Translations under genes and position numbers: made by a program
Shown: in pieces, positions 50,038 through 59,519 of the stretch
Position numbering within the stretch: position 1 is the stretch's first letter
How the letters are laid out: every line of letters starts with the position of its first letter
The notes under the pieces: generated by a model
Database searches by the model: none
Told to the model about the DNA's origin: nothing
The model's input: the letters and a program-made list of their open reading frames with translations, nothing else
Assembly: GCF_001866665.1 (NCBI RefSeq)
Contig: NZ_MLYO01000091.1
Span: 1-64,000, forward strand
DNA: 64,000 nucleotides
Reading direction: 5' to 3'
Origin: Streptomyces monashensis
GTDB lineage: Bacteria > Actinomycetota > Actinomycetes > Streptomycetales > Streptomycetaceae

Positions 50038-51393
50038 ATGACCCCTCAGCCCCATCCCGAAGCCGGTGCCGCGGTGAAGGCCGCGGACCGCGCGCACGTC
50101 TTCCACTCCTGGTCGGCCCAGGACCTCATCGACCCGCTCGCCGTCGCCGGCGCGGAAGGGTCGTACTTCTGGGACTACGACGGCAAGCGGTATCTGGACT
50201 TCACCAGCGGGCTCGTCTTCACGAACATCGGCTACCAGCACCCCGAGGTCGTCGCGGCGATCCAGGAGCAGGCGGCCAGGATGACCACCTTCGCGCCCGC
50301 GTTCGCCGTCGAGGCGCGCTCGGAGGCGGCCCGGCTGATCGCCGAGCGGACCCCGGGCGACCTGGACAAGGTCTTCTTCACCAACGGCGGCGCCGACGCC
50401 GTCGAGCACGCGGTGCGCATGGCCCGCCTGCACACCGGCCGCCCGAAGGTCCTGTCGGCGTACCGCTCGTACCACGGCGGCACTCAGCAGGCGGTCAACA
50501 TCACCGGTGACCCGAGGCGGTGGGCGAGCGACAGCGCCGCGGCCGGTGTCGTGCACTTCTGGGCGCCGTACCTCTACCGCTCCCGCTTCTACGCCGAGAA
50601 CGAGGAGCAGGAGACCGCGCGCGCCCTGGAGCACCTGGAGACGACGATCGCCTTCGAGGGCCCCGGCACCGTCGCCGCGATCATCCTGGAGACCGTCCCG
50701 GGCACGGCCGGGATCATGGTCCCGCCGCCCGGCTACCTCGCCGGTGTCCGCGAGATCTGCGACCGCCACGGCATCGTCTTCGTCCTGGACGAGGTGATGG
50801 CGGGCTTCGGGCGCACCGGTGAGTGGTTCGCGGCCGACCTGTTCGGTGTCGTGCCCGACCTGATGACCTTCGCCAAGGGCGTGAACTCCGGTTACGTCCC
50901 GCTCGGCGGTGTCGCCATCTCCCAGGAGATCGCCGAGACCTTCGGCAAGCGCCCCTACCCCGGCGGCCTGACCTACTCCGGCCACCCGCTGGCCTGCGCC
51001 GCCGCCGTCGCCACGATCGACGTGATGGCGCGCGAGGGCGTCGTCGAGAACGCCAGGCGCCTGGGCGCCACGCTCCTCGGCCCCGCGCTCGCCGAGCTGG
51101 CCGAGCGCCATCCGAGCGTCGGCGAGGTCCGCGGCACCGGCATGTTCTGGGCGCTGGAGCTGGTGAAGAACCGCGAGACCCGCGAGCCGCTGGTGCCGTA
51201 CAACGCGGCCGGCGAGGCGAACGCCCCCATGGCCGCCTTCACGGCCGCCGCCAGGCAGCACGGCCTGTGGCCCTTCGTGAACATGAACCGCACCCATGTG
51301 GTCCCGCCGTGCAACGTCACCGAGGCCGAGCTGAAGGAGGGGCTGGCCGCCCTCGACGCGGCGCTGGGCGTGGCCGACGCGTACACGGTGTGA
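50038..51393 (+). CDS. Class-III (omega-type) aminotransferase
   Basis: A 451-residue PLP enzyme. VFFTNGGADAVEHAVRMARL (substrate/PLP loop), SYHGGTQQAV, VLDEVMAGFGRTGEW (Asp251) and the Schiff-base Lys280 in TFAKGVNSGYVPLGGV. Possible amino donors include taurine, beta-alanine or other omega-amino acids. A GntR regulator lies 107 nt downstream on the same strand and may control its degradation pathway. Confidence 0.88.
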   Translation: MTPQPHPEAGAAVKAADRAHVFHSWSAQDLIDPLAVAGAEGSYFWDYDGKRYLDFTSGLVFTNIGYQHPEVVAAIQEQAARMTTFAPAFAVEARSEAARLIAERTPGDLDKVFFTNGGADAVEHAVRMARLHTGRPKVLSAYRSYHGGTQQAVNITGDPRRWASDSAAAGVVHFWAPYLYRSRFYAENEEQETARALEHLETTIAFEGPGTVAAIILETVPGTAGIMVPPPGYLAGVREICDRHGIVFVLDEVMAGFGRTGEWFAADLFGVVPDLMTFAKGVNSGYVPLGGVAISQEIAETFGKRPYPGGLTYSGHPLACAAAVATIDVMAREGVVENARRLGATLLGPALAELAERHPSVGEVRGTGMFWALELVKNRETREPLVPYNAAGEANAPMAAFTAAARQHGLWPFVNMNRTHVVPPCNVTEAELKEGLAALDAALGVADAYTV

Positions 51394-51429
51394 CCGAACC
51401 GCGGCTGCCGCCGGGAAGACTCGAACGCG

Positions 51430-51435
51430 TAAGGT
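51430..51435 (+). promoter_or_regulatory. -10 hexamer (TAAGGT) for the GntR gene
   Basis: TAAGGT directly before the long inverted repeat; transcription would begin inside the first arm. Confidence 0.45.
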
Positions 51436-51476
51436 GACGTGCTCGTACGTAAGCAGACGAGTACGAGTACGTCACC
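51433..51476. promoter_or_regulatory. 16-bp inverted repeat, putative GntR operator
   Basis: GGTGACGTGCTCGTAC (51433-51448) and GTACGAGTACGTCACC (51461-51476) match in 15 of 16 positions around a 12-nt centre. It overlaps the -10 and the expected start site 25-68 bp before the GntR gene, where an autoregulatory operator would lie. A transcript hairpin is the alternative reading. Confidence 0.6.
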
Positions 51477-51500
51477 CACCGCGTGAGGAGAGTCCCGATC

Positions 51501-52196
51501 ATGTCCGGCAACGCCGCTGTGACGCGCAGCACGCTGCGCCAGCAGATCGCGGACGCGCTCCGTGACGAGGTGCTCGCGGGGCGGCTGCGACCGGGCCGGG
51601 CGTTCACGGTCAAGGAGATCGCCGACCAGTACGGCGTCTCCGCCACCCCCGTCCGCGAGGCGCTGGTCGACCTGTCCGCGCAGGGCATCCTGGAGGCCGA
51701 CCAGCACCGCGGCTTCCGCGTGCCGGAGTACTCCGTCACCGACTACCGGAACATGATCGAGGCCCGCAGCCTGGTCACCGACGGCATGTTCCAGGCGCTC
51801 ACCACCGGCCACCCCGCCTTCCGCACCCCGCCCGAGGACCCCCGCACGACCGCCGCGCTCACCACGGTCCGCCGCCGCGGCGAGGAGGCCGCGCGGGCCG
51901 CGACAGCGGGCGACCTGACCATCCTCATCGGCTACGACCTGCGTTTCTGGCGTGAGCTGAGCGCCCTGTTCGGCAACCCGTACCTGGGCGACTTCCTGCA
52001 CCGGCTGCGCGTGCAGTCCTGGGTCTGCGCGGTCCAGCACCTGCTGCGCCTGCCCGACCTGCGCGGGCGCCTGTGGGCCGGGCACACCGAGCTGGTCGAC
52101 GCGCTGGCCCGCCGCGAGGCCGACACCGCACGCCGGATCGTCGCCGCCTCCAACGCCCACTCCCTCGCCCTGCTGGAGCACCTGACCAACGGGTGA
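51501..52196 (+). CDS. GntR-family regulator (FadR/FCD subfamily)
   Basis: A 231-residue regulator. Winged helix LRQQIADALRDEVLAGRLRP, GRAFTVKEIADQYGVSATPV, REALVDLSAQGILEA and RGFRVPEYS, then an all-helical FCD ligand-binding domain (DYRNMIEARSLVTDGMFQAL to the end, with DLRFWRELSALFGNPYLGDF). Binds DNA as a dimer and usually responds to a carboxylate. Probably autoregulated through the 51433-51476 repeat. Confidence 0.88.
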   Translation: MSGNAAVTRSTLRQQIADALRDEVLAGRLRPGRAFTVKEIADQYGVSATPVREALVDLSAQGILEADQHRGFRVPEYSVTDYRNMIEARSLVTDGMFQALTTGHPAFRTPPEDPRTTAALTTVRRRGEEAARAATAGDLTILIGYDLRFWRELSALFGNPYLGDFLHRLRVQSWVCAVQHLLRLPDLRGRLWAGHTELVDALARREADTARRIVAASNAHSLALLEHLTNG

Positions 52197-52257
52197 TCGA
52201 GCAGTACCCTTCCCTGACCACCTTCTGTGTGCGAGTGATGTGTGCGAGGAGCCCTCT

Positions 52258-52908
52258 TTGGCCTGTGACCTGTGGCTGGTGCCGCTCGTGGATGTGTTGT
52301 GCCACACCCCGGACAATCCGTTCGCCGACGAACTCGCGCAGTACAACAAGGCACTGGCGGAGGCCGGCCTGCCGCCGGTGCCGGTGTACCAGTACATGCC
52401 GGGCCTGAACGGCGAGGTCGCCCCGGTGGCCGGCTTCGACTACGACGCCCTGCACTTCCTGCGCCGCGCCTACCTCCTCCAGGCGTGCGGCCTGCCGGTG
52501 ACCCCGGTCGGCGAACTGGGCAGTGACTACGAGCAGTTGCTGGAGATGTTCGAGTCCACGGCCCAGCAGTCCCACCTGGTCTGGCACTACGACCACGCGG
52601 GCGCGTACGTCCCCGTCGACTTCCCGCACCCGCTGTCCAACGACGAACTCCTCGCGGGCGGCGGCCCGTTGGGCAGCGCGCAGAGCCTGCTGCGGGAGCT
52701 GGAGTACGTGGCCCCGTCGCTCGGCATCGACCCGGCCAACCCCCCGGCCGCCCCGGCGCCCCCCACTGCCCCCACGGAGCTGGAGGAACCGGCGGTCCCG
52801 GCGCCCTACGACCCGAGCCCCTTCGCCCGCGAACGGCACGTCTGGCTGGGCCTGCACGCGGCGGCGACCCGCTCCCTCGCCCAGGGCTCGATGATCGTCT
52901 TCAGCTGA
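52258..52908 (+). CDS. Streptomyces-type conserved hypothetical protein
   Basis: A 216-residue soluble protein starting at TTG 52258 (GAGGAG 6 nt upstream): ACDLWLVPLVDVLCHTPDNP, then VAGFDYDALHFLRRAYLLQA, QQSHLVWHYDHAGAYVPVDF and a Pro/Ala-rich stretch. I recall close relatives in many Streptomyces without known function. It follows the GntR gene by 61 nt on the same strand. Confidence 0.75.
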   Translation: MACDLWLVPLVDVLCHTPDNPFADELAQYNKALAEAGLPPVPVYQYMPGLNGEVAPVAGFDYDALHFLRRAYLLQACGLPVTPVGELGSDYEQLLEMFESTAQQSHLVWHYDHAGAYVPVDFPHPLSNDELLAGGGPLGSAQSLLRELEYVAPSLGIDPANPPAAPAPPTAPTELEEPAVPAPYDPSPFARERHVWLGLHAAATRSLAQGSMIVFS

Positions 52909-53016
52909 CCGGCGGCCGTGAGCCGTCGGCCCCGGGCACCCCGCCGGGAGACGACGAGGCGGGCCACCGCCCGCAGGAGCAGTGACCCGCCGTGCCCGCC
53001 GGGTGGACGCGGTGGT

Positions 53017-54834
53017 CTAGAAGACCGGCGTCCCCGCCTGCGTCAGCTTCCAGTTGACCTTCGCGAAGTCCGCCGGGTCCAGCGCCTTCTTCGCCGTCAC
53101 GTAGTCGATCATCAGCTGCCGGATCTCGGTGGTCGAGCTGTAGGCGATCGGCGCCGAGCCGATGTGCGGGTAGCCGGAACCGCCGTTCGCCCGGTAGTTG
53201 TTGACAGCCACGACGAACACCTGGTCGGCGGCGACCGGGGCACCGTTGTAGGAGAGGTTCTTGATCCGGGACCCCTCGGGCTGCGCGATGTCGATCTCGT
53301 AGTCGACGCCGGCGGCCACGTCGTACATGTAGTCCCAGAAGCTGTTGGCGTTGGTCAGCGTCGCGGTGTCGACCTTCGTGCCGGCCGGGACCTGGTGGTA
53401 GTACTTCGCCGCGTACTCCAGGTAGTCCTTGAGCTGGGCGCCCGTCAGCTTCTTGCCGTACAGGGTGTTGTCGTAGATGTAGAGCCCGGCGATGTCCTTG
53501 ATGGTGACGTTGCCCTTGGGGATGTCGGCGGTGCGGCTGAAGGGCGCGGCGACGGAGATCAGCGGGAGGGCGGCGTCGGCCGCCGAGAGGCCCGCCTTGA
53601 CCGTGTCGGCCTGGACCTTCTGGATGAAGTCCATGATCGGCACGTCCTTCCAGCAGGAGTCGGCCGCCGAGAGGTCCTCGGTGCAGGTGCCGACCGCCGT
53701 GTTGACGTACTTCACGACCAGCTCGTGGTCGGCCTCCAGGAGCTTCTTGATCTCCGGGTCCTCGTCCACCGTGTTGGGGTTGAGGGTCTGGGCCTTCTTG
53801 CCGACGACCTTCCAGCGGCCGCGCTCCAGCTCGACCTCGAAGTCGAAGACGCTGAGCCGGTAGCCCCAGCAGTACGGCTCGGAGAGGAGGACCTCCTCGC
53901 CGGTCTCCGCGTTCTTGACGGTGTACGACGGCACCTCGACGTGGGTGTGGCCGACCAGGATCGCGTCGATGCCGGGGACCTGCTCGGCGACGATGTTGGA
54001 GGCGTTCTCGACGTACGGCAGCGCGTCGCCGTACGAGGACGAGCCGTCCAGGCCCGAGTGGTCGGTCAGGAAGACCACGTCACAGCCGAGCGCCCGCAGC
54101 CGGGGCACGTACTTCTTCGCCTGCTCCACCAGCCCGGGGAAGACCATCTTCCCGCTGACGTTGTCCTTGTCCCACAGGGCGATCCCGGGGTTGGTGAGCC
54201 CGAGGATGCCGACCTTGATGTCGGGGGCGCCGGGCACGCAGATCCGCTTCACGGTGTACGGATGGAACGCGGGCTTCAGCGTCTTCGCGTCGAGCGCGTT
54301 CGCGCCGAGCAGCGGGAAGTGACACTGCTTCTCGAACCTGCGCAGCGTCTCGATGCCGTAGTTGAACTCGTGGTTGCCGAGGGCGGCGGCGTCGTAGCGC
54401 ATGTGGTTCATGGCCACGGCCATCGGGTGCCGGGGGCCCTTCTTGCCGCCGGTCCCGGTGATGGGGTCGACGCGCGCGAAGTAGTAGGCGAGCGAGGTGC
54501 CCTGGATGATGTCACCGGCGTCGACGAGGAGGACTCGGTGCTCGCCCTTGGCCTCGCGCTGCTGCTTGATGAGCGTGGCGACCCGCGCGACACCCACGGA
54601 GTTGCCCGCCTTGTCGCTGTAGGCCGCGTCCTTGTAGTAGTCCCAGTCGAAGACGTGGCTGTGCAGGTCGGTGGTGCCGAGGATGGAGAACGACCAGGTG
54701 CGCGGCGTGTGTTCGCGCTTTCGCTCGGCCGCCTGCGCGGGCGCGGCGGCGACGGTCCCGGCCGCGGCGACGGCCGCTCCGGTGACGGCCGACTTCTTCA
54801 CGAACTCCCGGCGGTTCATGGGACTGACGGGCAT
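53017..54834 (-). CDS. Tat-exported 5'-nucleotidase/metallophosphatase
   Basis: A 605-residue secreted enzyme. Twin-arginine signal MNRREFVKKSAVTGAAVAAA followed by APAQAAE cleavage region. N-terminal metallophosphatase with TTDLHSHVFDWD, VDAGDIIQG, LGNHEFNYG, FLTDHSG and VGHTHVE. C-terminal nucleotidase domain with TDLSAADSCW, GNVTIKDIAGLYIYDNTLYG and VAVNNYRANGGSGY. It should hydrolyse extracellular nucleotides for phosphate or nucleoside scavenging. AGGAG at 6 nt supports ATG 54834. Confidence 0.9.
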   Translation of the reverse strand: MPVSPMNRREFVKKSAVTGAAVAAAGTVAAAPAQAAERKREHTPRTWSFSILGTTDLHSHVFDWDYYKDAAYSDKAGNSVGVARVATLIKQQREAKGEHRVLLVDAGDIIQGTSLAYYFARVDPITGTGGKKGPRHPMAVAMNHMRYDAAALGNHEFNYGIETLRRFEKQCHFPLLGANALDAKTLKPAFHPYTVKRICVPGAPDIKVGILGLTNPGIALWDKDNVSGKMVFPGLVEQAKKYVPRLRALGCDVVFLTDHSGLDGSSSYGDALPYVENASNIVAEQVPGIDAILVGHTHVEVPSYTVKNAETGEEVLLSEPYCWGYRLSVFDFEVELERGRWKVVGKKAQTLNPNTVDEDPEIKKLLEADHELVVKYVNTAVGTCTEDLSAADSCWKDVPIMDFIQKVQADTVKAGLSAADAALPLISVAAPFSRTADIPKGNVTIKDIAGLYIYDNTLYGKKLTGAQLKDYLEYAAKYYHQVPAGTKVDTATLTNANSFWDYMYDVAAGVDYEIDIAQPEGSRIKNLSYNGAPVAADQVFVVAVNNYRANGGSGYPHIGSAPIAYSSTTEIRQLMIDYVTAKKALDPADFAKVNWKLTQAGTPVF

Positions 54835-55006
54835 TCAGGGCTCCTGGAGCGAGGACGAAAGGGAGGAGTGGGCGGAACGCGGCGGCAACTACCCGCGTAG
54901 ATGCTTGCCTTGGACTCTTCCCCTGAGAACCACGAACAACCCAAGGGCCGGTCAAGGAACTTCATGTCCATGACCGGCCCGTGAAGCGGGGGCGAACTCC
55001 CGGGAA

Positions 55007-56290
55007 CTAGAGGAACGAGTTGATCTCGATCGTCTCGTCCCGGCCCGGGCCCACGCCGATCGCGGAGATCGGGGCGCCGGACATCTCCTCCAGGGCCTTG
55101 ACGTAGTTCTGGGCGTTCTTCGGCAGGTCCGCGAAGGACTTGGCCTTGGTGATGTCCTCGCTCCAGCCCGGCAGCGTCTCGTAGACCGGCTTCGCGTGGT
55201 GGAAGTCCGTCTGCGAGTAGGGCAGTTCCTCGACGCGCCTGCCGTCGATCTCGTACGCCACGCAGACCGGGATCTGCTCCCAGCCGGTCAGCACGTCCAG
55301 CTTGGTGAGGAAGAAGTCGGTCAGGCCGTTCACGCGGGTCGCGTAGCGGGCGATGACGGCGTCGAACCAGCCGCAGCGGCGGTCACGGCCGGTGGTGACA
55401 CCCCGCTCGCCGCCGATGCGGCGCAGCGCCTCGCCGTCCTCGTCGAACAGCTCGGTCGGGAACGGGCCGGCACCGACGCGGGTGGTGTACGCCTTCAGGA
55501 TGCCGATGACCCGGCTGATCTTCGTCGGGCCCACGCCGGCGCCGGTGCAGGCGCCGCCCGCGGTCGGGTTGGAGGAGGTGACGAAGGGGTACGTGCCGTG
55601 GTCGATGTCGAGGAGGGTGCCCTGACCGCCCTCGAACAGCACGACCTTGTCGTCCTCCAGCGCCTGGTTCAGGACCAGGACGGTGTCGGTGACGTACGGC
55701 TTGATCTGCTCGGCGTAGCCCAGCAGCTCCTCGACGACCTGGTCCACGGCGATCGCGCGCCGGTTGTAGAGCTTGGTCAGGAGCTGGTTCTTGACGTCGA
55801 GGGCCGCCTCGACCTTCTGGGTCAGGATCGACTCGTCGTACAGGTCCTGGACCCGGATGCCCACGCGGTTGATCTTGTCGGCGTAGGTCGGGCCGATGCC
55901 GCGACCGGTGGTGCCGATCCTGCGCTTGCCGAGGAAGCGTTCCGTCACCTTGTCGACGGTCACGTTGTACGGCGTGATGATGTGCGCGTTACCGCTGATC
56001 AGGAGCTTGGACGTGTCGACGCCACGCTCGTTCAGACCGCTCAGCTCGGAGAGCAGGACCGACGGGTCGACGACGACACCGTTGCCGATGACCGGCGTAC
56101 AGCCGGGAGAGAGGATTCCGGAAGGGAGAAGGTGGAGCGCGTACTTCTGGTCGCCCACGACGACCGTGTGGCCGGCGTTGTTGCCGCCCTGGTAGCGCAC
56201 TACATAGTCCACCGAGCCACCGAGCAGGTCGGTCGCCTTCCCCTTGCCTTCGTCACCCCACTGAGCACCGAGCAGCACAAGTGCGGGCAC
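55007..56290 (-). CDS. purA: Adenylosuccinate synthetase
   Basis: A 427-residue enzyme joining IMP and aspartate with GTP to form adenylosuccinate in AMP synthesis. GTP loop WGDEGKGKATDLL near the start, YQGGNNAGHTVV, IGTTGRGIGPTYADK, FEGGQGTLLDIDHGTYPFVT and GVTTGRDRRCGWFDA. Divergent from the lipid-kinase-like gene. Confidence 0.97.
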   Translation of the reverse strand: MPALVLLGAQWGDEGKGKATDLLGGSVDYVVRYQGGNNAGHTVVVGDQKYALHLLPSGILSPGCTPVIGNGVVVDPSVLLSELSGLNERGVDTSKLLISGNAHIITPYNVTVDKVTERFLGKRRIGTTGRGIGPTYADKINRVGIRVQDLYDESILTQKVEAALDVKNQLLTKLYNRRAIAVDQVVEELLGYAEQIKPYVTDTVLVLNQALEDDKVVLFEGGQGTLLDIDHGTYPFVTSSNPTAGGACTGAGVGPTKISRVIGILKAYTTRVGAGPFPTELFDEDGEALRRIGGERGVTTGRDRRCGWFDAVIARYATRVNGLTDFFLTKLDVLTGWEQIPVCVAYEIDGRRVEELPYSQTDFHHAKPVYETLPGWSEDITKAKSFADLPKNAQNYVKALEEMSGAPISAIGVGPGRDETIEINSFL

Positions 56291-56417
56291 GCGCGTACAC
56301 CCCTTCCGGGCGGGGCATGTCCAAGGTCGGGGGCGTGGGCGTAAGGTTCACCGCCGCGTGCCACAGCGACCGCCGTTGGTCGCACAACCGTCGGACCGGA
56401 TGCCCCGGAATAGACGA

Positions 56418-56445
56418 AGCCCCTGGCGCAATAGCGCAAGGGGCT
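56418..56445. repeat. Strong hairpin in the purA divergent region
   Basis: AGCCCCT (56418-56424) pairs with AGGGGCT (56439-56445), with an inner GCGC/GCGC stem around AATA. It lies 127 nt upstream of purA and 42 nt upstream of the plus-strand gene. It may be a 5'-leader structure of purA or insulate the two promoters. Confidence 0.5.
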
Positions 56446-56487
56446 CTTGCACAAAGATGCTACCCGAGGAAGCGAGGCAGGACCGAG

Positions 56488-57342
56488 GTGGCGACTTTCG
56501 CGATGTCCGACCAGCTGCTGGTGATCATCGATCCGGCGGCACGGCAGACGGACGGCGAGTCCGTTCGCATCGCGAAAGACGTGCTCAGCGCGGGTGCGGC
56601 GGCGAAAGTGTGCCTCCCGGACGGCCCGGCGGAATTCGCCCGGGCGCTGGGCCGAAGGGGTTCACGCCGGCCGGTGGTCATCGGCGACGACCACGCTCTG
56701 CTACGAGCGGTCACGCTGCTGCACCGCGAGCGCGAACTGGCCGGATGCGGTCTGTCCGTGGTGCCGGTCGGCGAGGCCGGAGAAACGTCCCTGACGCAGT
56801 CGCTGGGCGTGCCCGGCGGCGCGGTGGCGGCGGCCCGGGCGGTCCTGGACGGCACGGAACGGCGGCTGGACCTGCTGGTCGACGACAGCGACGGAGTCGT
56901 CCTGACCGGGCTGGCGATCCCGCCGGCCCGGCGCGTCCCCGCGCCCGAGCCGGTGGCGTCGGCCGCCGGCCGCTGGTACCGCACCCTGCTGGCCCGCACC
57001 CTGCCCGCCCGTCCGCCCCGGCTCCCGGCGGTCCCCGCACCCGGCCCCACCCGGCTGCGCGTGCAGCTCGACGGCGAGACGCTCGTGGACCTGGACGAGC
57101 CACTGGAGTCCCTGACGGTGACTCCCGGGGCACCCGGGACGTCCGGCGGCGGCACGGCCGAGGTGGAGTTCCGCCCGCTGTCGGTGGGCGCCGAGGCGAC
57201 CCCGCTGCGGGCCTGCGGGCGCACGGTGACGGTCACGGGCCCGGACTTCCGCTACCGGGCCGACGGAGCCGTCTCGGGCCCCGTACGCAGGCGTACCTGG
57301 CGGCTGGCGGAGGCGGCCTGGGGGCTGGTGCTGCCGTCCTGA
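56488..57342 (+). CDS. Diacylglycerol-kinase-like protein with altered nucleotide motif
   Basis: A 284-residue protein resembling lipid kinases of the DAGK/NAD-kinase fold: LLVIIDPAARQ first strand, RRPVVIGDDHALLRAVTLLH at the nucleotide loop, then a beta-rich C-terminal half (LRVQLDGETLVDLDEP, FRPLSVGAEATPLRAC). The catalytic GGDGT motif is replaced by IGDDH, so activity is doubtful. GTG 56488 (AGGA at 5 nt) is favoured over ATG 56503. I recall neighbours of purA in Streptomyces being annotated as diacylglycerol kinase. Confidence 0.65.
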   Translation: MATFAMSDQLLVIIDPAARQTDGESVRIAKDVLSAGAAAKVCLPDGPAEFARALGRRGSRRPVVIGDDHALLRAVTLLHRERELAGCGLSVVPVGEAGETSLTQSLGVPGGAVAAARAVLDGTERRLDLLVDDSDGVVLTGLAIPPARRVPAPEPVASAAGRWYRTLLARTLPARPPRLPAVPAPGPTRLRVQLDGETLVDLDEPLESLTVTPGAPGTSGGGTAEVEFRPLSVGAEATPLRACGRTVTVTGPDFRYRADGAVSGPVRRRTWRLAEAAWGLVLPS

Positions 57343-57484
57343 GGGACTCCAGCGCACCACCCCTAAAGGTCTGCTGACAAATATTTAACCCGGCCGACCC
57401 CTTCCCGTGCCCCCGGCTCGTCCACCATCCTGCTGCATCAGGACCCACCAGGACACACGGACCGGACACGGAGGGGGCCACCCG

Positions 57485-58996
57485 ATGGCAGTGGACGAGG
57501 GCGTTGCCCCGGCGGCGGAGGCGGATGGCCCGGATGCGGTACACCGGCTGAAACCCAACGCCGTCGGGTTGCTGGGAGTCGTCTTCATGGCCGTGGCGAC
57601 CGCCGCGCCGATCACCGCGATGACCGGGAACGTGCCCTTCATGGTGTCGTCCGGCAACGGGATCGGAGCACCCGCGAGCTATCTCGTCGCAATGGTCGTC
57701 CTGGCAATCTTTTCCGTCGGTTTCACCTCGATGGCGAAGCACATCACGTCCACGGGCGCCTTCTACGGATTCATCTCGTACGGGCTCGGGCGGACCGTCG
57801 GGCTCGCCTCCGGGATGCTCGCGACCTTCGCGTACGTCGTCTTCGAGCCCGCGCTCATCGGGATCTTCTCGACCTTCGCCACGACGACCCTGAAGGACCA
57901 GACCGGCGTGCACATGCCCTGGTGGACCTTCGCCGTGCTGATGCTCGCGATCAACGCGACCGGCACCTGGTTCGGGGTCAGCGTCGCCGAGAAACTGCTG
58001 GTGGTGCTGCTGGCGACCGAAGTGACCGTGCTGGCCGCCATGGCGGTGTCGGTCGCCCTCCACGGCGGCGGCCCGCACGGGTTCACCTTCGCGCCCGTCG
58101 ACCCGGTCAACGCCTTCAAGGGCACGTCCGCCGGGCTCGGGCTGTTCTTCGCCTTCTGGTCCTGGGTCGGCTTCGAGTCGACCGCGATGTACGGCGAGGA
58201 GTCGCGCGACCCGAAGAAGATCATCCCCAAGGCCACGATGATCAGCGTCCTGGGCGTCGGCGTCTTCTACGTCCTCGTCTCCTGGATGGCCATCTCCGGC
58301 AACGGCGAGGCCGAGGCGGTGAAGGCGGCCTCCTCCGCCAACCCGCTCGCGATGTTCTTCAACCCCACCGAGCGCTATGTCGGGCACTGGGCGGTCGACG
58401 TCATGCAGTGGCTGATGATCACCGGTTCGCTGGCCTGCGGCATGGCCTTCCACAACTGCGCCGCCCGCTATCTGTACGCCCTGGGGCGCGAGGGCGTCCT
58501 GCCGTCGCTCAAGCGCACCATCGGCCGTACCCACGCCCGGCACGGCTCGCCGCACATCGCCGGGCTGGTGCAGACGGCGGTCACCGCGGTGCTGCTCGGC
58601 GCGTTCTGGGCCGCGGGCAAGGACCCGTACACCGGCACGTACGTCCTGCTCGCCATCCTCGGCACCATGGCGATCCTCGTCGTGCAGGCCGTGTGCTCCT
58701 TCGCGGTGCTGGCCTACTTCCGCTCGCACCACCCCGAGAGCCGCCACTGGTTCCGCACCTTCACCGCGCCGCTGCTCGGCGGCGTCGCGATGCTCGGCGT
58801 CGTCGTGCTCCTCGTGTCCAACATGGGCGCGGCAGCCGGGCCCGAGTCCGGTTCGCTGGTGCTGAAGGCGACGCCGTGGCTGGTGGCCCTGGTCGCGGCG
58901 GCGGGCGTCGGATGCGCGCAGTACCTCAAGCGGCGCTCCCCCGAGCGGTACGCGCTGCTGGGACGGACGGTGCTGGAGGAGACGAAGGAGCGCTGA
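57485..58996 (+). CDS. APC-family amino acid permease
   Basis: A 503-residue permease with 12 predicted helices. LKPNAVGLLGVVFMAVATAA, PITAMTGNVPFM, GAFYGFISYGLGRTVGLASG, WSWVGFESTAMYGEESRDPK and AFHNCAARYLYALGREGVLP are typical of the APC family. Likely imports an amino acid or amine; substrate unknown. GGAGGG precedes ATG 57485 by 9 nt. An AT-rich patch (AAATATTTAA) lies about 110 nt upstream. Confidence 0.87.
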   Translation: MAVDEGVAPAAEADGPDAVHRLKPNAVGLLGVVFMAVATAAPITAMTGNVPFMVSSGNGIGAPASYLVAMVVLAIFSVGFTSMAKHITSTGAFYGFISYGLGRTVGLASGMLATFAYVVFEPALIGIFSTFATTTLKDQTGVHMPWWTFAVLMLAINATGTWFGVSVAEKLLVVLLATEVTVLAAMAVSVALHGGGPHGFTFAPVDPVNAFKGTSAGLGLFFAFWSWVGFESTAMYGEESRDPKKIIPKATMISVLGVGVFYVLVSWMAISGNGEAEAVKAASSANPLAMFFNPTERYVGHWAVDVMQWLMITGSLACGMAFHNCAARYLYALGREGVLPSLKRTIGRTHARHGSPHIAGLVQTAVTAVLLGAFWAAGKDPYTGTYVLLAILGTMAILVVQAVCSFAVLAYFRSHHPESRHWFRTFTAPLLGGVAMLGVVVLLVSNMGAAAGPESGSLVLKATPWLVALVAAAGVGCAQYLKRRSPERYALLGRTVLEETKER

Positions 58997-59002
58997 GGGC
59001 GC

Positions 59003-59512
59003 TCAGTCCCCGAACCGCTCCTCCCGGTACACCCGCCACCGCTCCATCATCAGGGCCACGTCCTGCTCGATGAACTCGAAGAAGGCGAGTGTCTGCGCGA
59101 GCCGGCGGCCCGAGGGGGTGTCGGCTCCGAGGCTGGCGACGCCCTCACGCAGGGCGTCCTCCCAGCGCTTGATGATCGCCTCGCGGCTGGTGAGCGCCTC
59201 GTACCACTGGTCGCTGTGCACCCGGTAGCGCTCCCGGCGCGAGCCGGGCTCCCGCTCCCTCGACACCATGTGGACCTGGGCGAGATAGCGCACGGCGCCG
59301 GAGACGGCGGCGGGGCTGATCTGCAGTTGCTCGCTCAGCTCGGCCGAGGTCAGAGTGCCGGTGTCGGAGGCGAGCAGGGCCGCGAAGACGCGGGAGGGCA
59401 TGCGCTGCATCCCGGCCTCGACCAGCTGCGCCGCGAACCGCTCCACGAACCGTGAGACCGCCTCGGGGTCCCGCGCACTCCCTGACTCCGTCCCGCTCCC
59501 TGACTCCGTCAT
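59003..59512 (-). CDS. MarR/GbsR-type transcriptional regulator
   Basis: A 169-residue winged-helix regulator: ERFAAQLVEAGMQRMPSRVF, LTSAELSEQLQISPAAVSGA, VRYLAQVHMVSREREPGSRR as helix-turn-helix and wing, then a helical dimerisation tail. Divergent from an ABC exporter it most likely represses. TAGGGT is followed by exactly 7 nt and ATG 59512, so the transcript is probably leaderless. Confidence 0.85.
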   Translation of the reverse strand: MTESGSGTESGSARDPEAVSRFVERFAAQLVEAGMQRMPSRVFAALLASDTGTLTSAELSEQLQISPAAVSGAVRYLAQVHMVSREREPGSRRERYRVHSDQWYEALTSREAIIKRWEDALREGVASLGADTPSGRRLAQTLAFFEFIEQDVALMMERWRVYREERFGD

Positions 59513-59519
59513 GTCCCTC

